Shown here piece by piece: positions 11,185 to 25,100 of a DNA stretch of 64,000 bases. Position 1 is the first letter of the stretch. Each line of letters begins with the position of its first letter. Position numbers and translations under genes: made by a program. The notes under the pieces are model-generated. The model was not told the DNA's origin and did not search any database. It worked only from the letters and a program-made list of their open reading frames with translations. The stretch is taken from positions 13,268,001 to 13,332,000 of the forward strand of contig NC_088681.1 in the NCBI RefSeq assembly GCF_950023065.1. The letters run 5' to 3'. The DNA is from Planococcus citri. Its lineage: Eukaryota; Arthropoda; Insecta; Hemiptera; Pseudococcidae.

Positions 11185-12655
11185 AAGTAGTAACTCGGTG
11201 GCTTCTATTTCCAAGTGGAAAGACCTAGCAAGATGAATGAAGCTGAGTTGAGTAGGGCAAAATAAGGGCTTTCAAAAGTGACCTTGAAAATTTCAGGCCC
11301 ATGCACAGGGTGTCCATAAATTGAAAAACCAGTTTGGTCAAAAAATTCAAACAGGTTTTTATTGGCGCACTGTATTCTACACACTTTTTGAAACAGGTTC
11401 ATTAATTTGCAACCAGTTGACAAAAAATACCCAAAAATTGTAGGTAAAGAAAAAAGCTTGAAACAAACATTGTAGAGCGTGAAAAATTACACAATTCTGT
11501 CTGATCACAATTTTTGAAACCGGTTCATTGGTTCGCATTTAGCAACCAGTTTTCGACAATCACCTGAAAATTGGAGATAGAGAAAAAAGATTGAAACAAA
11601 AGTTGTAGAGTTTGAAAAATTAAACAATTTTTACTGATCGGATTCTGAAACCGGTTCGTTAATTTGCAACCAGTTGACAAAAAAAACAAAAATTGTAGAT
11701 AGAGAAAAAAGCTTGAAACAACTGTTGTGGAGCGTGAAAAATTACACAATTTTGTCTGATCACATTTTGAAACCGGTTCATTGGTTCGCATTTAGCAACC
11801 AGTTTTTGACAATCACATAAAAATTGGAGATGGAGAAAAAAGATTGAAACAAAAGTTGTAGAGCGTGAAAAATTGAACAATTTTTGCTGATCGGATTTTG
11901 AAACCGGTTCATTAATTCGCAGCCAGTTATTGAAAATTACCCAAAAATTGCAGATAATGAAATACTCAAGAGTGTGAAAAATAAAAATAACACAGTTCTG
12001 TGCAATCACATTTTGAAACCGGTTCATTGGTTCGCATTGAAGAGTGTAAAAAATTAAACTTTTTTCCCTAATCAGATTTTAAAACCGGATAATTAATTCG
12101 CAGCAACCCATCAAAAGTTACCTGGTTGCAAATTAATTAGCTAATTTCAAAATCCGATCAGCAAAAATACTTCAATTTTTCATGCTCTACAACTTTTGTT
12201 TCAAGCTTTTTTCTCTATCTTCAATTTTCAGGTGATTGTCAAAAACTGGTTGCCAAATGCGAACCAATGAACCAGTTTCAAAATGTGACTAGACAGAATT
12301 GTGTAATTTTTCATGCTCTATAACTTTTGTTTCGAGCTTTTTTCTCTATCTACAATTTTTGGGTATTTTTTGTCAACTAGTTGCAAATTAATGAACAGGT
12401 TTCAAAAATTCATTTCATGTTTTTGTCGCCCAAGTGTGTAGAATACAGTACGCCAATAAAAACCAGTTCGAATTTTTTGACCAAACTGGTTTTTCAATTT
12501 ATGGACATCCTGTGCAAGTGTGCATGGGCCTGAAATTTTCAAGGTCGCTCTTGAAAGCCCTTATTTTCCCCTACTCAACGCCGCTTCATTCATCTCGCTA
12601 GTTTTTTCCACTTGGAAACAAAACCACCGAGCACTACTTTTGTGTCATACTGTAT

Positions 12656-13560
12656 TTAAGACAAAGTCACTCCCTCTGAATGCACATTCCAATTTTCAGC
12701 TTTATTGGCCAATTGGGGGGGGGGAAGAGGCCCTAACTATGACAAAATAAATTGAAAACCACAAAAAATGGCACCTATGTACATTTTTCAGCAGCAGGAA
12801 AGGGAGAGGGAAGTACTGACAAGTCGAAAACTTCAAAAAGAAATCTAGGGCCAATTTCAGCTTCCTGGGTCCAACTCCAACAGGAAATATGGGCTCCAAT
12901 CACGACCAAAGATCAAAAACCATGAAATAGATGCAAAAGTCATATATTTAGGCAAGCAGGTGAGGAGTGGAAGGGTCCAAATTTTAGTTTTCTGGGTCAG
13001 TTGCGGGGAGGCCTTGGGTCCAAACGATGACTTGTATTAGATGACAAAATCGAAAACCATGCAAAAAGGCACCTTAGTCCACTTTTTCGCAGCAGGAAAG
13101 GGAGGGGAGACATTAAGAAGTCGAAAACCCCAGAAAGGAAATCTGGGACCCCCTTCAATTACCCATATCAATTTTCAGCTTCCTGGATCAATTTAGACAG
13201 ATGGGCTCCAGGTATGACCAAACATCAAAAACTATGAAAAATTGTCTTTTCTACACCTTGGGAGGGGGGGGGGGGGGTAGACGATTCGAGGGCAAACAAC
13301 CTCAAAAGACATAATTATTTAGAACAAGGACACTTCAGCACATTCCGAATTTCACCTTTCTGAGTCAAGTTGAAAAGATGGGCTCCAAGATCAAACACGG
13401 AGGGAACAAATACAAAAATAAATCCTTGCAGCAGTAGAGGAGGGGGGGGGGTCGAGTTAAAAATTCCAAAATACACATCCTGTGCATCCTCTAGAAAGTC
13501 AATTCTACATTTCCATTTCATAGGTTAATTTCGAAGGAGGGAGGGGGAAAGAGGGTGACA
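12656..13560. repeat. Dispersed repeat units with G-runs
   Basis: At least three degenerate units share 'tttcagcttcctgggtc', 'gggctccaatcacgaccaaagatcaaaaac' style text and 'cagcaggaaagggagggg'. They resemble 7120-7960. Long G runs occur near 12715, 13265-13277 and 13440. No exon is supported. Confidence 0.55.
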
Positions 13561-16139
13561 CAAAGGAATATTCAAGATGAGAAAAACACATTGAGAAATT
13601 GAAAAACTAGACTTCTCCCCTTTAATTTGCTGATTTTTGAACATAATCTATGTTCAACTTTTGATTCTCTATCAATCGAGTTCCATTCGACATTTTCGTT
13701 CGTTTTCACCCCCCCCCCCCCCCTCCAGGAAATTTGGCCAATACGAAGCCTAGGGTCAAGGTCATCCCCACTCGAGCGTAAACTGGCGTAATTTCGTTGA
13801 AAATATACTCCAGCAGACCCAACATCGAGATAAACTGCCCAATCCTGATTTCCCCTCAACTTTTGATAAACCCCTCCCCTCCCCTCCAGCACCCCCAAAA
13901 AAATCGCACACAACATTCACGGAGTTACACTATGTATTGAAAGAAACTGCAATACATGATACGAACTATTACTGTAATTAATTATTATCCAATAAATGCC
14001 AACGTACCAGTAACCTGGCAGTATATAAATATTGTATAAGTGCTGAAGCTGAGAATTTATCAATATTGTTCAAAATTCAAACTTAAATTAAGTCATTTTA
14101 CCTAAGATGCGAAAACATATGTAAAGCTCTTAACGTACAAAGAAAGAAAAAAAAAATATATATAAGAAAATAAAAGAGAAGAGAAAAAAAATAGTATAGG
14201 AAAAATGATAAAAAAAAAAAAAAAAAATACGAAACACATGCTATAACATTCCATAATAATTACTTACTAAAATCTTAAACGAAAACAAAAACAGAAAAAA
14301 TAAAAAGATTTCATATCGGCGGTTCAATGCTAGGCAAATTGCATCATTAAAAAAAAACAGAGAAAAAGGTGTCTCCAGAGCTGTTGAATTTACACATGTG
14401 TACACGCAAAATAAGTGGAAGAGGAAAAACGGATAGATATTTTTCAAAATTAAAACACAAACAAAAAATAAAAAAATAAAAACCGACATACCAGGTTGGT
14501 TAGGAGAGTTAGCGTAAAATGACTGCGATTCATGTCTCTGATAATTCACTTAGTGACTTTAAATGAAAAATACAGAGAGAGGAGAGGAGGTAAAAGAATT
14601 TACATTGGGAAAATTACTCATATATACGGTACAGGGATAGGGAGAGGGACGAAAAAAGAAATACAAAAATTATACATAAATATAGCGACGTTTTTTTTTC
14701 CTTTAGTACATAATATTATTTAGATCACGACACTCGAGAGCCAAACACTCCTGTACTATTCTTTTAAAAAAAAATTACATACAATTATATTTATATAATG
14801 CGTAATATTAAAACGGTACAAATAAAATTGAAAAAGAAGAGAGAGAGAAAGAAAACAAACAAAAATTACTGAAATCCTCAAAAATACCCTCCTCCGAAGA
14901 GCCGCCTATCTTCGGGTACACGTAATTGGTGTTCGAATTCAAAAAAGGGAAAATTTTCGTTGATTAAAAAAAACCAACTAACGAATAAAAAACTATGAAG
15001 AAATTCTCGTCATACTCCCGACGAATAAGTAAAAATTGGAGAAAAAAAATTCCTACGTATTCGTCGCATCGTTCATTCCAAACAAACACAACATATTCTT
15101 CATCTTTCGACAAAAATGATAATAGATTACTTAATAAATGATAAAAATTGAATAAAAAATTATAAAAAAACATTCACGACACACAACACACACGCAAATC
15201 TCTTCGCGGAAACAGCGGCAGCCACCAAAATTTTTACGTAGCAGTAGTCACGATACTGAACAATAATAAGAAACGGTGAATTCTTTTTTTTGAGGATTTT
15301 AAAAGACAAAAAAAAAATTAAGATGATAAAAAAATAATAAAAATAAAAGTACAGAATAAGAGGAGGGAAATAACTCGTTATCGTACAGTAATATTACGAA
15401 AATTTAAAAAAAAAATGATGAAATTAAGTTGGCATATTTTTATTATATTATTCTTTTTAAATATACTGAGAAATTCGACCACATTGTGTGACTGTTTAAA
15501 CAATATAAATTTAAAAAAAAAAAACAAAAATAGAGTAGGTAATAGATAAATAAAAATATTCAACTTGAAAACACTATCGACGGAGAAAAAGACGTTTTTC
15601 AAACGAACAGAAGGGAAAAAATTCGCAAATGTGATGAATTTTCTCGAGTCTTGGCCCCGAAAACAAAATTCGATTTGTCAATACAAACATATCCCTGATT
15701 GCTGCGAAGAGTTCTAAATGAGACCAATTTGTCAGTGTTTCATGAGATAGAAACATCAATAGGGGCAAATAGTCGAGGCTGCTGAGTAGATTCAGCTCGA
15801 TAGTTCTATTTCTCGGTATTACAATCATATGAACGACTGAAAAAATTTCACGAATATTCCCCCCTTAGTAATTTCTCCCCCCGCCGAAACATAAAAAAGT
15901 AAAATAAATCGATTTAAAATATTATCGTATTATATAATATTATAAAATTACCTTATAATCATCATTTTTTTTCCTCGGTTGCTTTCAAAAATTCCTTTTT
16001 TTTTGTTTTCAAATTCATCTTAAAATTCTTTATAATTAAAAAAAAATAATAATAATAATAAATAAACCAAAAGGAAAAAAAATCGCGCCTTTTTCAAAAT
16101 CTTATTACAATACTTCGTTAAAATTTAGTAAATTTTTTA
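13561..16139 (-). other. 3' untranslated region and flank of the hnRNP Q/R gene
   Basis: Lies immediately downstream of the minus-strand stop at 16140. It is AT-rich with many short A tracts. A C run lies at about 13710-13724. No coding exon is visible. The exact poly(A) site cannot be chosen because AATAAA-like words are frequent. Confidence 0.5.
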
Positions 16140-19100
16140 TTACTGCCACGTCGAATTGTAGCTGTCCTGATACCATTGGGCATCCGCTGCTCCGCCATTT
16201 ACGCCTCCCGCGGCGCCGGACGATTGATTTCCCCAATTGCTCTGGTATCGCCTTTTTGGATCGCCTTGATTCTGATTACCGCCATCGAACTTTCGTTTAC
16301 CTATACCGTCAAAACATAAAGGTGGTAATATTTAACCGTACCGCCGACTGTTGCAACGCTTACGAGCTAGAAGTACGCCCTACGTCGTTGACGTCATCGT
16401 GCACAACATACTTGGTAAATTTCCTTTCGTGTTTCCTAAACCCCGGGCGCCCCCCCGCGTTCCCGCTCCCGAGAAGCCACGGGGTCCGGCCGGCGGCGGT
16501 CCAGCTCGACCCCCCTGCATAGGGCCACGGCCCATAGGACCACGGGTTGCGACTCCACGGCCAGGACCAACCTAAATAAGGACAAACAAACAAGAAAACA
16601 TGTTCACGTATAAGAGAATAGATGCACAATATAAGTATATTACACGATACTTCCGTCCGGAAGCAGCCTCCCAAAACTCCCCCCTTCCTCTAATCTAATA
16701 CGAGATCGTCGACGTTCTGTTCTTCGAAGTGTTGTTATCGTAGTTGTTAGTCGTCGTTGTCTTCTGTCTTCTCCATTATCAGTGATGTTGGAATTTTGCA
16801 CAAAACACTAAACCTGGGTATTGAAAGAATCGAAAGAGACCACCATGGCCTCTGTAACCAGATCAGAAATCTTTCACATCCACTTACACCAACTACTGAG
16901 TCGAATTGCACGAGATTTTTCGAAAAAGCAAAGCTTCAATCTCAAACGAGTCATTCATTCGACAAAACGAACCATCAACTGGCCAAATCCATGAAGAACA
17001 AAAAATCCATCAATCAACTCATGCCTATCAAATTCGAACCATAAACTCAGAATACACGATTGAATCGTTCGCAACCGTCCAAACAACTTCTAACCAAGCG
17101 ATTCGTTCGCGAACGATTTCAAACTTTTGTAAAGAAAAAGATACAACTGCAAATCAATCGTTTGCAATTTAGCTAGTTGAATACGAGCACGAGATGGACA
17201 AAAAAAAAACAAAATCGTTCGCGAACGATTTCAAGAATTTTCCTCTAGATAAATTCAGAATGCAAAATATCTATGCAGTTCGAAAGTGTTGACCATCTGA
17301 ATAATTCCAACAACGATTCACCTGTCAGATGAACGAATCGTTCGCGAACGTTCTTAGTGAATCACTCGATCGAGAACGATTTCCATAACTGTTCTTTGGA
17401 TGAACTGATAACGCAACTCATTCATTTGAAAATAGATCAATTCCTACAAGATTCAGAACAATTCATCAGCCAAATAAATGAATCGTTCGCGAACGACATC
17501 GTTAACAGAACATCATCTCAGAAGGATTCACAATGTAAATATTTCGTTTGAAAATGAATTGTACGAACAAAGTCTACGAATGATCTACTAATCAAATGAA
17601 CGAATCGTTCGCGAACGATCTTAAACGAATCACTTGATCGAGAACGACGCCAATAATTTTTCTTTGAATAAATTTACAACACAAATGATGATTATTTGAA
17701 ATTGAATCATTTCAACGAGATTCTGAACGATTCACTGGTCAAATGAACAAATCGTTCGCGAACGATCTTGAACAAATGACTCGTTTTTGAACGTCGTCAA
17801 CAACCGCTTCTTAGATAACTTCACAACACCAATGTTTTGTTTGAAAATGAATCATGCGAACAAGTTCACGAACGATTTTCTAATCAAATGAACGAATCGT
17901 TCGCGAACGATCTAGAAACCCATCACTGTTCTTCAGATAACTAGACAATGCAACTCATTCATTTGAAAACGAATCAATTCCTACAAGATTCAGAACGATT
18001 AATCGGTCAAATGAATGAATCGTTCGCGAACGACATCGACAACAGCATCTCACGGATTCACGTGATTATTCTTTTGAAAAATGAATTGTACGAACAAAGT
18101 TCACGAATGATCCACTAATCAAATATGAACGAATCGTTCGCGAACGATCCTTGACGAATCACTCGTTCGAGAACGACGCCAATCACTTTACTTAGGATAT
18201 ATTTACAACACAAATGATCAATTATCTGAAATCGGATCATTTCAACGAGATTCAGAAAATCAGAATAATTTGCCAGTAAAATGAACGAATCGTTCGCGAA
18301 TGATCTCGAAAAAATTACTACATCTGTTTGAGAACCACGTCGACAACTGCTTCCTAGAAAAATTTACAAATCACAACACTAATGTTTTACGTTTGAAAAT
18401 GAATCATCAAAGAAGTTCGCGAACGATTCGATTCACCAGTCGAATGAACTCACCGTTCACAAAAATTTTTGAACGAACGAATCGCTCCCACTATGTGTAG
18501 TTCAACAACAATGCCAATAATTTTTTTCAGAACTGTTTGAAAAACAAATCATTCGAAAACTTTTGCAAATGATTCACTAGCCGTGAAAATGAATCATCTA
18601 CGAACGATTCGCTTAATCAAATCATTTTTCAGAATGAAATTCAATTCAATTCAATCACAAACAAAACAAAACATACAAAATCGAAGGGTTCAAACATCTC
18701 ACAAAGCAAACGATTCATTCTCAATTTTCTCAGATATATCTCATCGTTCGCGAACGATTCGTTCAAATATCATCGATTTATTAAACTGGTCGTAAGACGT
18801 TCGTCTCCAAAGTCCAAATACATTGTCAAAATTTCTTCATTCTAATTGTAAGAAAGCGAACGAAAAGAACAATTTGAACAGCTGACCAACGATCCATTCA
18901 CAATTTTTTCACACAAATCGATCGTTCGCGAACGTTCTTAATGAATCAATCGATCGAGAATGATTTCCATAACTACTGTTCTTTGGATGAATTGACAATG
19001 CAACTCATTCATTTCAAAATGAATATTCAGAACGATTCATCAGTCGAATAAATGAATCGTTCGCGAACGATCCTAAACGAATCACTCGATCGAGAACGAC

Positions 19101-22100
19101 GCCAATCACTTTTCTTTAGAAAATTCACAACACAAATAATCAATTATTTGAAATTGAATCATTTCAACGTGATTCAGAACGATTCATCGGTCAAATGAAC
19201 GAATCGTTCGCGAACGATCTCAAACAATAAATGAGAAAATTGTCAGCATCCGAAAAAATTTTCAAGACCAATCGGCAATCATCCCTTCCAAAGAGTCGTT
19301 CATAGCTGATTTAATTTGGAAACTTGTGGGAGGAGTCAGTCGTTCGCGAATGAATCGTTCAATATCATCAATTCCAAGAACTGATCGGAAAATGTTCATC
19401 GTCAAATACATCGTTAACTATTACTGCAGCTCCAGATCGATCAAATTCGTAATATATCTCGAGTCGTTCGCGAACGATTCGTTCCAAGAAATTGAATAAT
19501 TACACCAGTGAACGATTCCTTCAACTTTACGTTAAACATTCAACTCAAAAACAAAATGATGACCCATCAAAAAGTTCATCAACGAATTACTCATGAAAAA
19601 AATCGACTCCTGGTGGACGATTCAGATTTATTCTAATTTAATTTCCGAGCAATTTGCAATCAAAAAATTTGGTGATATTTTCCAAAGTTATATTTTTGGA
19701 GCTTTTATCAATGGAAAGGACAAAAAAAACACTTTTAAATGCTTCTCAACTCCAAAATTGAACGAGAATACTCGAAATGTCATTCTATTCAAACACATCA
19801 AACAACGAAAAACAGATAAAAAAACCATGGTCATGGACCAGAACCAGACACTTCATGCCCCCCCCCCCCCCCCACAAACCCAACCCTACAACATCGACGA
19901 AACCTCAACTCACATCCACGATGGTTCTTGGTACAAGTTCCCAAATCATAAAATTTCGATCGAACGTAGCATCAAAATGCAATTCACAATCAACCGATAC
20001 TTTTCGACGAAATATTTTCCAAAATTTCCACCTCACATTCTTCGAGTCTCGTTTCTTTCGGCTCGATAATGACGACGACGTCATTTTCAATTCTTCGTCG
20101 CGTAGTCGCCTCCACCTACGACTTATACTCTTTGGGGAAATTATCAACAACGAGAAACGAAAAAACTTCAAACTCGTTCTTCGTGTCTCATATTACAAAA
20201 ACAACGCCGATTTCCCCTTCTCGCCTTCGAGAATTTCATTTCGATAAACAAGACGACGACGACGACGTCGAATTCTGTCTCCGTTTTCGAAAAAGTTTAT
20301 TTTCGCAGCCATTTATTTTTCATCAGCCAGCAGCCATAATAATACAGCGATGTTGGATATCCGCAGAGCGAAAATAATCGTTTAATAATAGAAAAAAATG
20401 TCTCGATATTTCAAACGACGACGACATCTTCTACAACTCTTGAAAATTGTATGTAGTTTCTTGTTCGACAGCTGAAATACCCTTTCAACATCTCATGTAG
20501 GTTTACGAAGAGATCTTCACGGATCACATATTGGGGCTATATAAATTCAATTCAGTCAACTTGTACCAAGAACACATCGACCCTTCATGTAATAATAATA
20601 GACGATTACTCGTACAACAAAACATGCGGTTAATATGTAGTTCAACCCCAGAAGAAAGCCAGAAACGACGACGACAACACGATAAAAATTATTTAAAAAA
20701 TCAATTCGATCCCACTGCCCCACGATCCCCTTCTCTAATAAGTATGTATAAATTTAATCGTAAAAAAACCTATTAAAAATCGAAATAAAAAAAAATCAAA
20801 ATAAATAACGCATACAAGTGAAAAAAAAATTCGTAAACAACACAAACAGGGTTATCCGTCATACCAATGAACTAACTACACAGCTGCTTTTTTTCCATTA
20901 TAAAAAAAAAATCTTAGCAAAAAAAGAAAAACCTCGATAAAAATAACCAAATTCGGCGTTGTAAAAAAAAATTATAAAGAGATAAAATCAACAAGCTTGC
21001 AGTATATATTCCCTTATCTAGGTCAATTTTTTTTCAAAATCCTTTTCTTTTTTTCTTTTAGAGAACAAAAAAGCGATAAAAGCGGCACTACAAGCGAACG
21101 GTGGGAAGCGTTAACAAGCAGAAAATGGGCGACAGTACTAGAAAAAAATACACTCCAAATATCGTGCTTGCTCTCAACTTTCCGCCGAAGACCGCGATAA
21201 TCAATTTATCCCTTCCCCCGAACAAAAAAAAAATACTCAAAAACCGAAAAAAAAAATTTTCCAAAACTAAACCCGACGTGAAAATAATATCTACAATGAA
21301 CGAGAGATAATATTATATATTTCCAAGAAGAAAAAATTCGGAAAAAATGTTCCAGTTAAATAAATAAAATAACAATCAGTTCACAAGGAAAGAAAAAAAA
21401 AAGAAAAAAAAGTCTCTCTGTTTAACGTTTACGCTACGTAGAGATTTAAAAAAATGATGAATGTAAACGGATAGTCTGCCTGGTTGTCGGATAACCCTGC
21501 AAACAAAAAAAAAAAAAAGTGAAAAAATCTAACTCCAATTTCCAATGTATTAAAAATTTGGCTGATTTTTCATTTTTTTTTTTTTTTTTCTAAATTTTTG
21601 GTCGTACTTTTAAGTATATTTTTTAAAAATCGATCGTCGTTCATTTTTCACAAAATAAAATTACATCTCTCAATTCGAAGCGACAATAGAAAAGGGACAT
21701 TTTAATGGCCAAAACCTCCCCTTAGCACACCTGAGTTAGGTAGATGCTCGAATCATAAAAAATACAACAGAATACCTCTCTCGATAAGAGAAAAGGTCGT
21801 CAACGTCTAGTCGTGTATCTACTCTATCAAAATATCAATCAAAAACACAATTCTACAAACTAATTTCGCGTTTGTGTTTTCGCTCGTTCGATCAAAATAA
21901 TTTCAAAGAAAAAAATAATAACGAATACAAAAAAATAAAAAACACAAGAACGTATTCGCAATTAACTATAAAAAAATAAAAAGAAAAGAAAATCAGTGAC
22001 AAAAAAAAGCCTACGTAAAAAAAAAGGAAAAAAAATAATATCGTCACAAAGACAACAAGACGAAAAATGAAAATGAAAATAAAAAAAAAATTAAAAATAA

Positions 22101-25100
22101 AATTACGTAATCAATGTTTTAGAAAAAAATCACCCACCGGTGGTTGCGCTGGCCTAACCCGTCCACCAGCACGAGCAGCTGGAAGCGGCGCAGGGGGATA
22201 ATCGTAGTAATAGTCTTCGTATCCGTAATAATCATCGTAATAATCATTGTAACCTCCGCGGTAGTCGCCATATCCGTAATAGTCGTAATCGTAATCTGTT
22301 GAAAACAGAAAATCACAGAAAAAAATGCGTAACAGAAAAAAAAAGAGAAAAGAGAAAGGAAAAAAAACTATAAAAAAATTTATAAATTTATCAACGCTTC
22401 GCTGCGTAGGTCTAGGTAGGTATTATAAGAGTAAGTGTAAGGTTGGTATTAGAAAAATAATTACAAATTATTAGAAAAAAAAATTAAAATAAACAACGCA
22501 TCACATACATACAAACATACACAGACACACACCACATTCGAGATTTTTTTCTCCTCAAAATTTTCGCTGTTTCTAGGCCCATTTCCACTTTTGAAGAATT
22601 TTTCGTCGATTTTTTTTTTTTTGTTCAACTTTTCACGATTGTTTTTCATCAAAATCGGTCAATTTGAATATTCGGTTCAACAAAAAATGATGATTATTTT
22701 GTATTCTACACATTTCCATACCATCTGTTTACGACATTAGCCTTAATTTGTTCAGTTTCATCCGAATTTTCGAGTCGAGTGATGAAGCGTGAATAATACG
22801 TACACAAATGTCTGCGTTAGAAAGCTCACCTATTTCAGCATGATGAAAAAAATGACAACAGCACACTCGCACACACATGAATAATCAAAAAAACCCAAAT
22901 GCTTCAAAAGCGTTATTTTTTTCAAAATGGTTAAATAATGATCGAATTATTAATCAATGAGTTAATCTAAATGAGCGTTTCAGAAAACAAATCGGTAATA
23001 TTATTTACATCTGGAGAGGACAGAAAAAAAAACTAGATCACATTGAACTTTTGAAACGGTCACGTTTTTGGAAAAATACACCAAAATAAATTAGCTCTTT
23101 AATTGAAGGCGAAAATTTGTTTGTACACTTCGTAGGTGCTCAGAGATAGAAGCGAACCCTTGATGAGAAATCAAGGTGGAGTCGGATTATTTTACTTGCC
23201 CTACGACTTCCCCATCAAGATTCAGGATAATCCCATCACGAGAAAAAAATTTTCAAAATTAAAATCCATCGTTTTCACTTTTCAAGTTCCAGAAAATGTT
23301 TCAAAATTCAGAAAAAAATACAATCGATCGATATGGAAATTAAAATACACCATCAACAATTTTTCTGCACCCCCCCCCCTCAACTACAGAACTACTTGGT
23401 TGTGGATTCAACACGTAAATAAAGAGGATAATTTTTCATAAATCATCAACAAACAGATATTTAGAATTTCGTTTCCCTTGAAAAAGAATCGAACTCATTT
23501 TATGAATAACTTGATGATGGTGGTGGAGGGGGGGAGGGCTTCAGAAGAAATAATGACCCGAAAAGAACCAATTTTTCCATACAAAACAGGGTGCAACATT
23601 TTATCGATTATTTTATTCGATGATCTGGCGTGTGAGGAGGGGAGAGGGGGGAGGTAGGTTTCCAGGCGAAATAATGGCCAAAAATCAATGTGGAAGATGA
23701 TGGATGGACAGCCCACTACCACGCTCGATCAACGATTGCTTATAATTTGCTCATAATATTATTTCTATGTCTAATTATTCATCATTAATCAATGTTATGG
23801 CAACATATTTTGAAATGAAACTGAATATTCGAAAGCGAAAAATGATGAAAGGGAAGGGGAGGGGGAAAGGCTCATATCAACCCACCATGAATTTTGGTTC
23901 AACAGACAGGACACAACGGCAGTGAGGAAGATAATAGGCACACATTCAAACAAAGAAACCCATAAATTTTTTCAAGTTGCACAAATTTCTCCTTCCCCTT
24001 CCCCCCTCTCCTGTCTTCCCCTCAATAAAAAGCTTAAAAAACGGACCTTATCGAAGTTTGAAAATGGCGGATTTACAATACTACCATCTCATCCAATTTG
24101 GGCAACACAAAAAGTTTGAATTAAACTTCAACCTAACGATTTGCCCCTTCTCTTCATTCAAAAAAGCAAAAATTTGGAAATACTTTCTATTTTTTTTTTT
24201 TTTATTTTTTTTTTTCAGATTTAAAATCATGGAAATTTGGAAAAACATCGAAAGAAATGGATGAAGGTAGGTCCAATTACGTGCCGAAAAAAAACACAAC
24301 AAAGAGAAACTTCCTAAAAACAGATACCTAATTTACGTATCTGAAGGAATTTCTTCTTAAAAAATGACCAATTTTTCAAAGAATTTTCAAATTTTTGTTC
24401 AGTGCTACAAAAACAAATACATACTTTTTCCCACAACAACAATTTTGACAATTGTCTCAAAAATACACTATTTTGGCTACTTTTTCAAAAATGAACAATT
24501 TTAGCAATTTTTCCAGAAATGAACTAATTTTTTGCATTAGGTATTTGGTGTTTCTAAAAAACAGGTCTTAGAAAGTTTTTCGAAAAAATTGTTATTTTTC
24601 CAAAAATGAACAATTTTCAAAGGTAAGAAATTTTTTTGAGTTTTTCAAAAACAAATACTCATTCTTACAAAAACAATTTTTGCATTTTCCTCAAAAATAC
24701 AGTATTTTAGCAACTTTCTTAAAAATCAACATTCATTCTGTAAAGTGTTTCAAATCTTAAAAAAAGCTATTTTTTGCATTATTGTTTCAAAAAAAAAAAA
24801 AAAATGCAACAGCCTCTTTCAAAACGCATAACTTTGGGAAGTTTTTCACAAAAGAACAATTTACAACAATTTTGTCTTACCAAAAAAAGGCTATTTTTAC
24901 AATTTTTGTAACTTACTCACAAAAATCAAGTTCATCAAAAATGAAATGTTTTTTAATTTATTTAAAAAAAAAACAATTTTTGTCAATTTTTCAGTAATGA
25001 AGAATTTTTTGCAATTTTGTTTTTCACAAAAAAAAATTCTCCACAATTTTTCAAAAATTTACAACTTTTAAAGTTGTTTTTTCTATGAAATTTTTTTTTT

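Larger units (their letters stand above)
7967..12655. mobile_element. Fold-back element, split by an LTR retrotransposon
   Basis: The outer ends are inverted copies: ATACAGTATGACCCAAAAGT at the left and its near complement (ACTTTTGTGTCATACTGTAT) at the right. Inverted homology continues inward: the 'agtaactcggtgg...tttccaagtggaaa' block after 11185 matches the complement of 12590-12640, and 'cagggtgtccataaattg' near 11307 matches near 12505. The LTR element at 7987-11184 sits inside the left terminal repeat. Removing it and one AAGT copy restores the match with the right arm. The centre (about 11400-12420) is built of units of roughly 125 bp containing AAACCGGTTCA (near 11519, 11648, 11771, 11900, 12016) and flips orientation near 12110. 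Confidence 0.75.
16572..22137 (-). other. Large hnRNP Q/R intron 10
   Basis: 5.6-kb intron between coding exons 10 and 11. It contains the palindrome array (17.1-19.5 kb), a C run at about 19858-19873, a GAC/GTC trinucleotide stretch near 20250-20270 and a possible alternative last exon near 21446-21496. The many open frames here are short and look like chance frames. Confidence 0.7.

Noticed and set aside
11659..12027. 122-aa and overlapping minus-strand frames rich in NRFQN
   Set aside because: They follow the roughly 125-bp units at the centre of the fold-back element and are non-coding repeats.
13572..13916. 114-aa Gly-rich minus-strand frame
   Set aside because: Runs through a poly-C tract and repeat DNA; no motif and no splice partners in phase were seen.
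16256..16674. Pro-, Arg- and Trp-rich frames on both strands
   Set aside because: Shadows of the GC-rich RGG-encoding exon 11 of hnRNP Q/R.
17103..19477. CRISPR-like regular repeat array
   Set aside because: The conserved part is only 14 bp, the linkers are 100-156 bp and related to each other, there are no cas genes, and it lies in an animal intron.
19593..20377. Several 100-158-aa frames in the hnRNP Q/R intron
   Set aside because: They overlap on both strands, lack motifs, include a poly-C run read as proline, and have no supporting splice structure.
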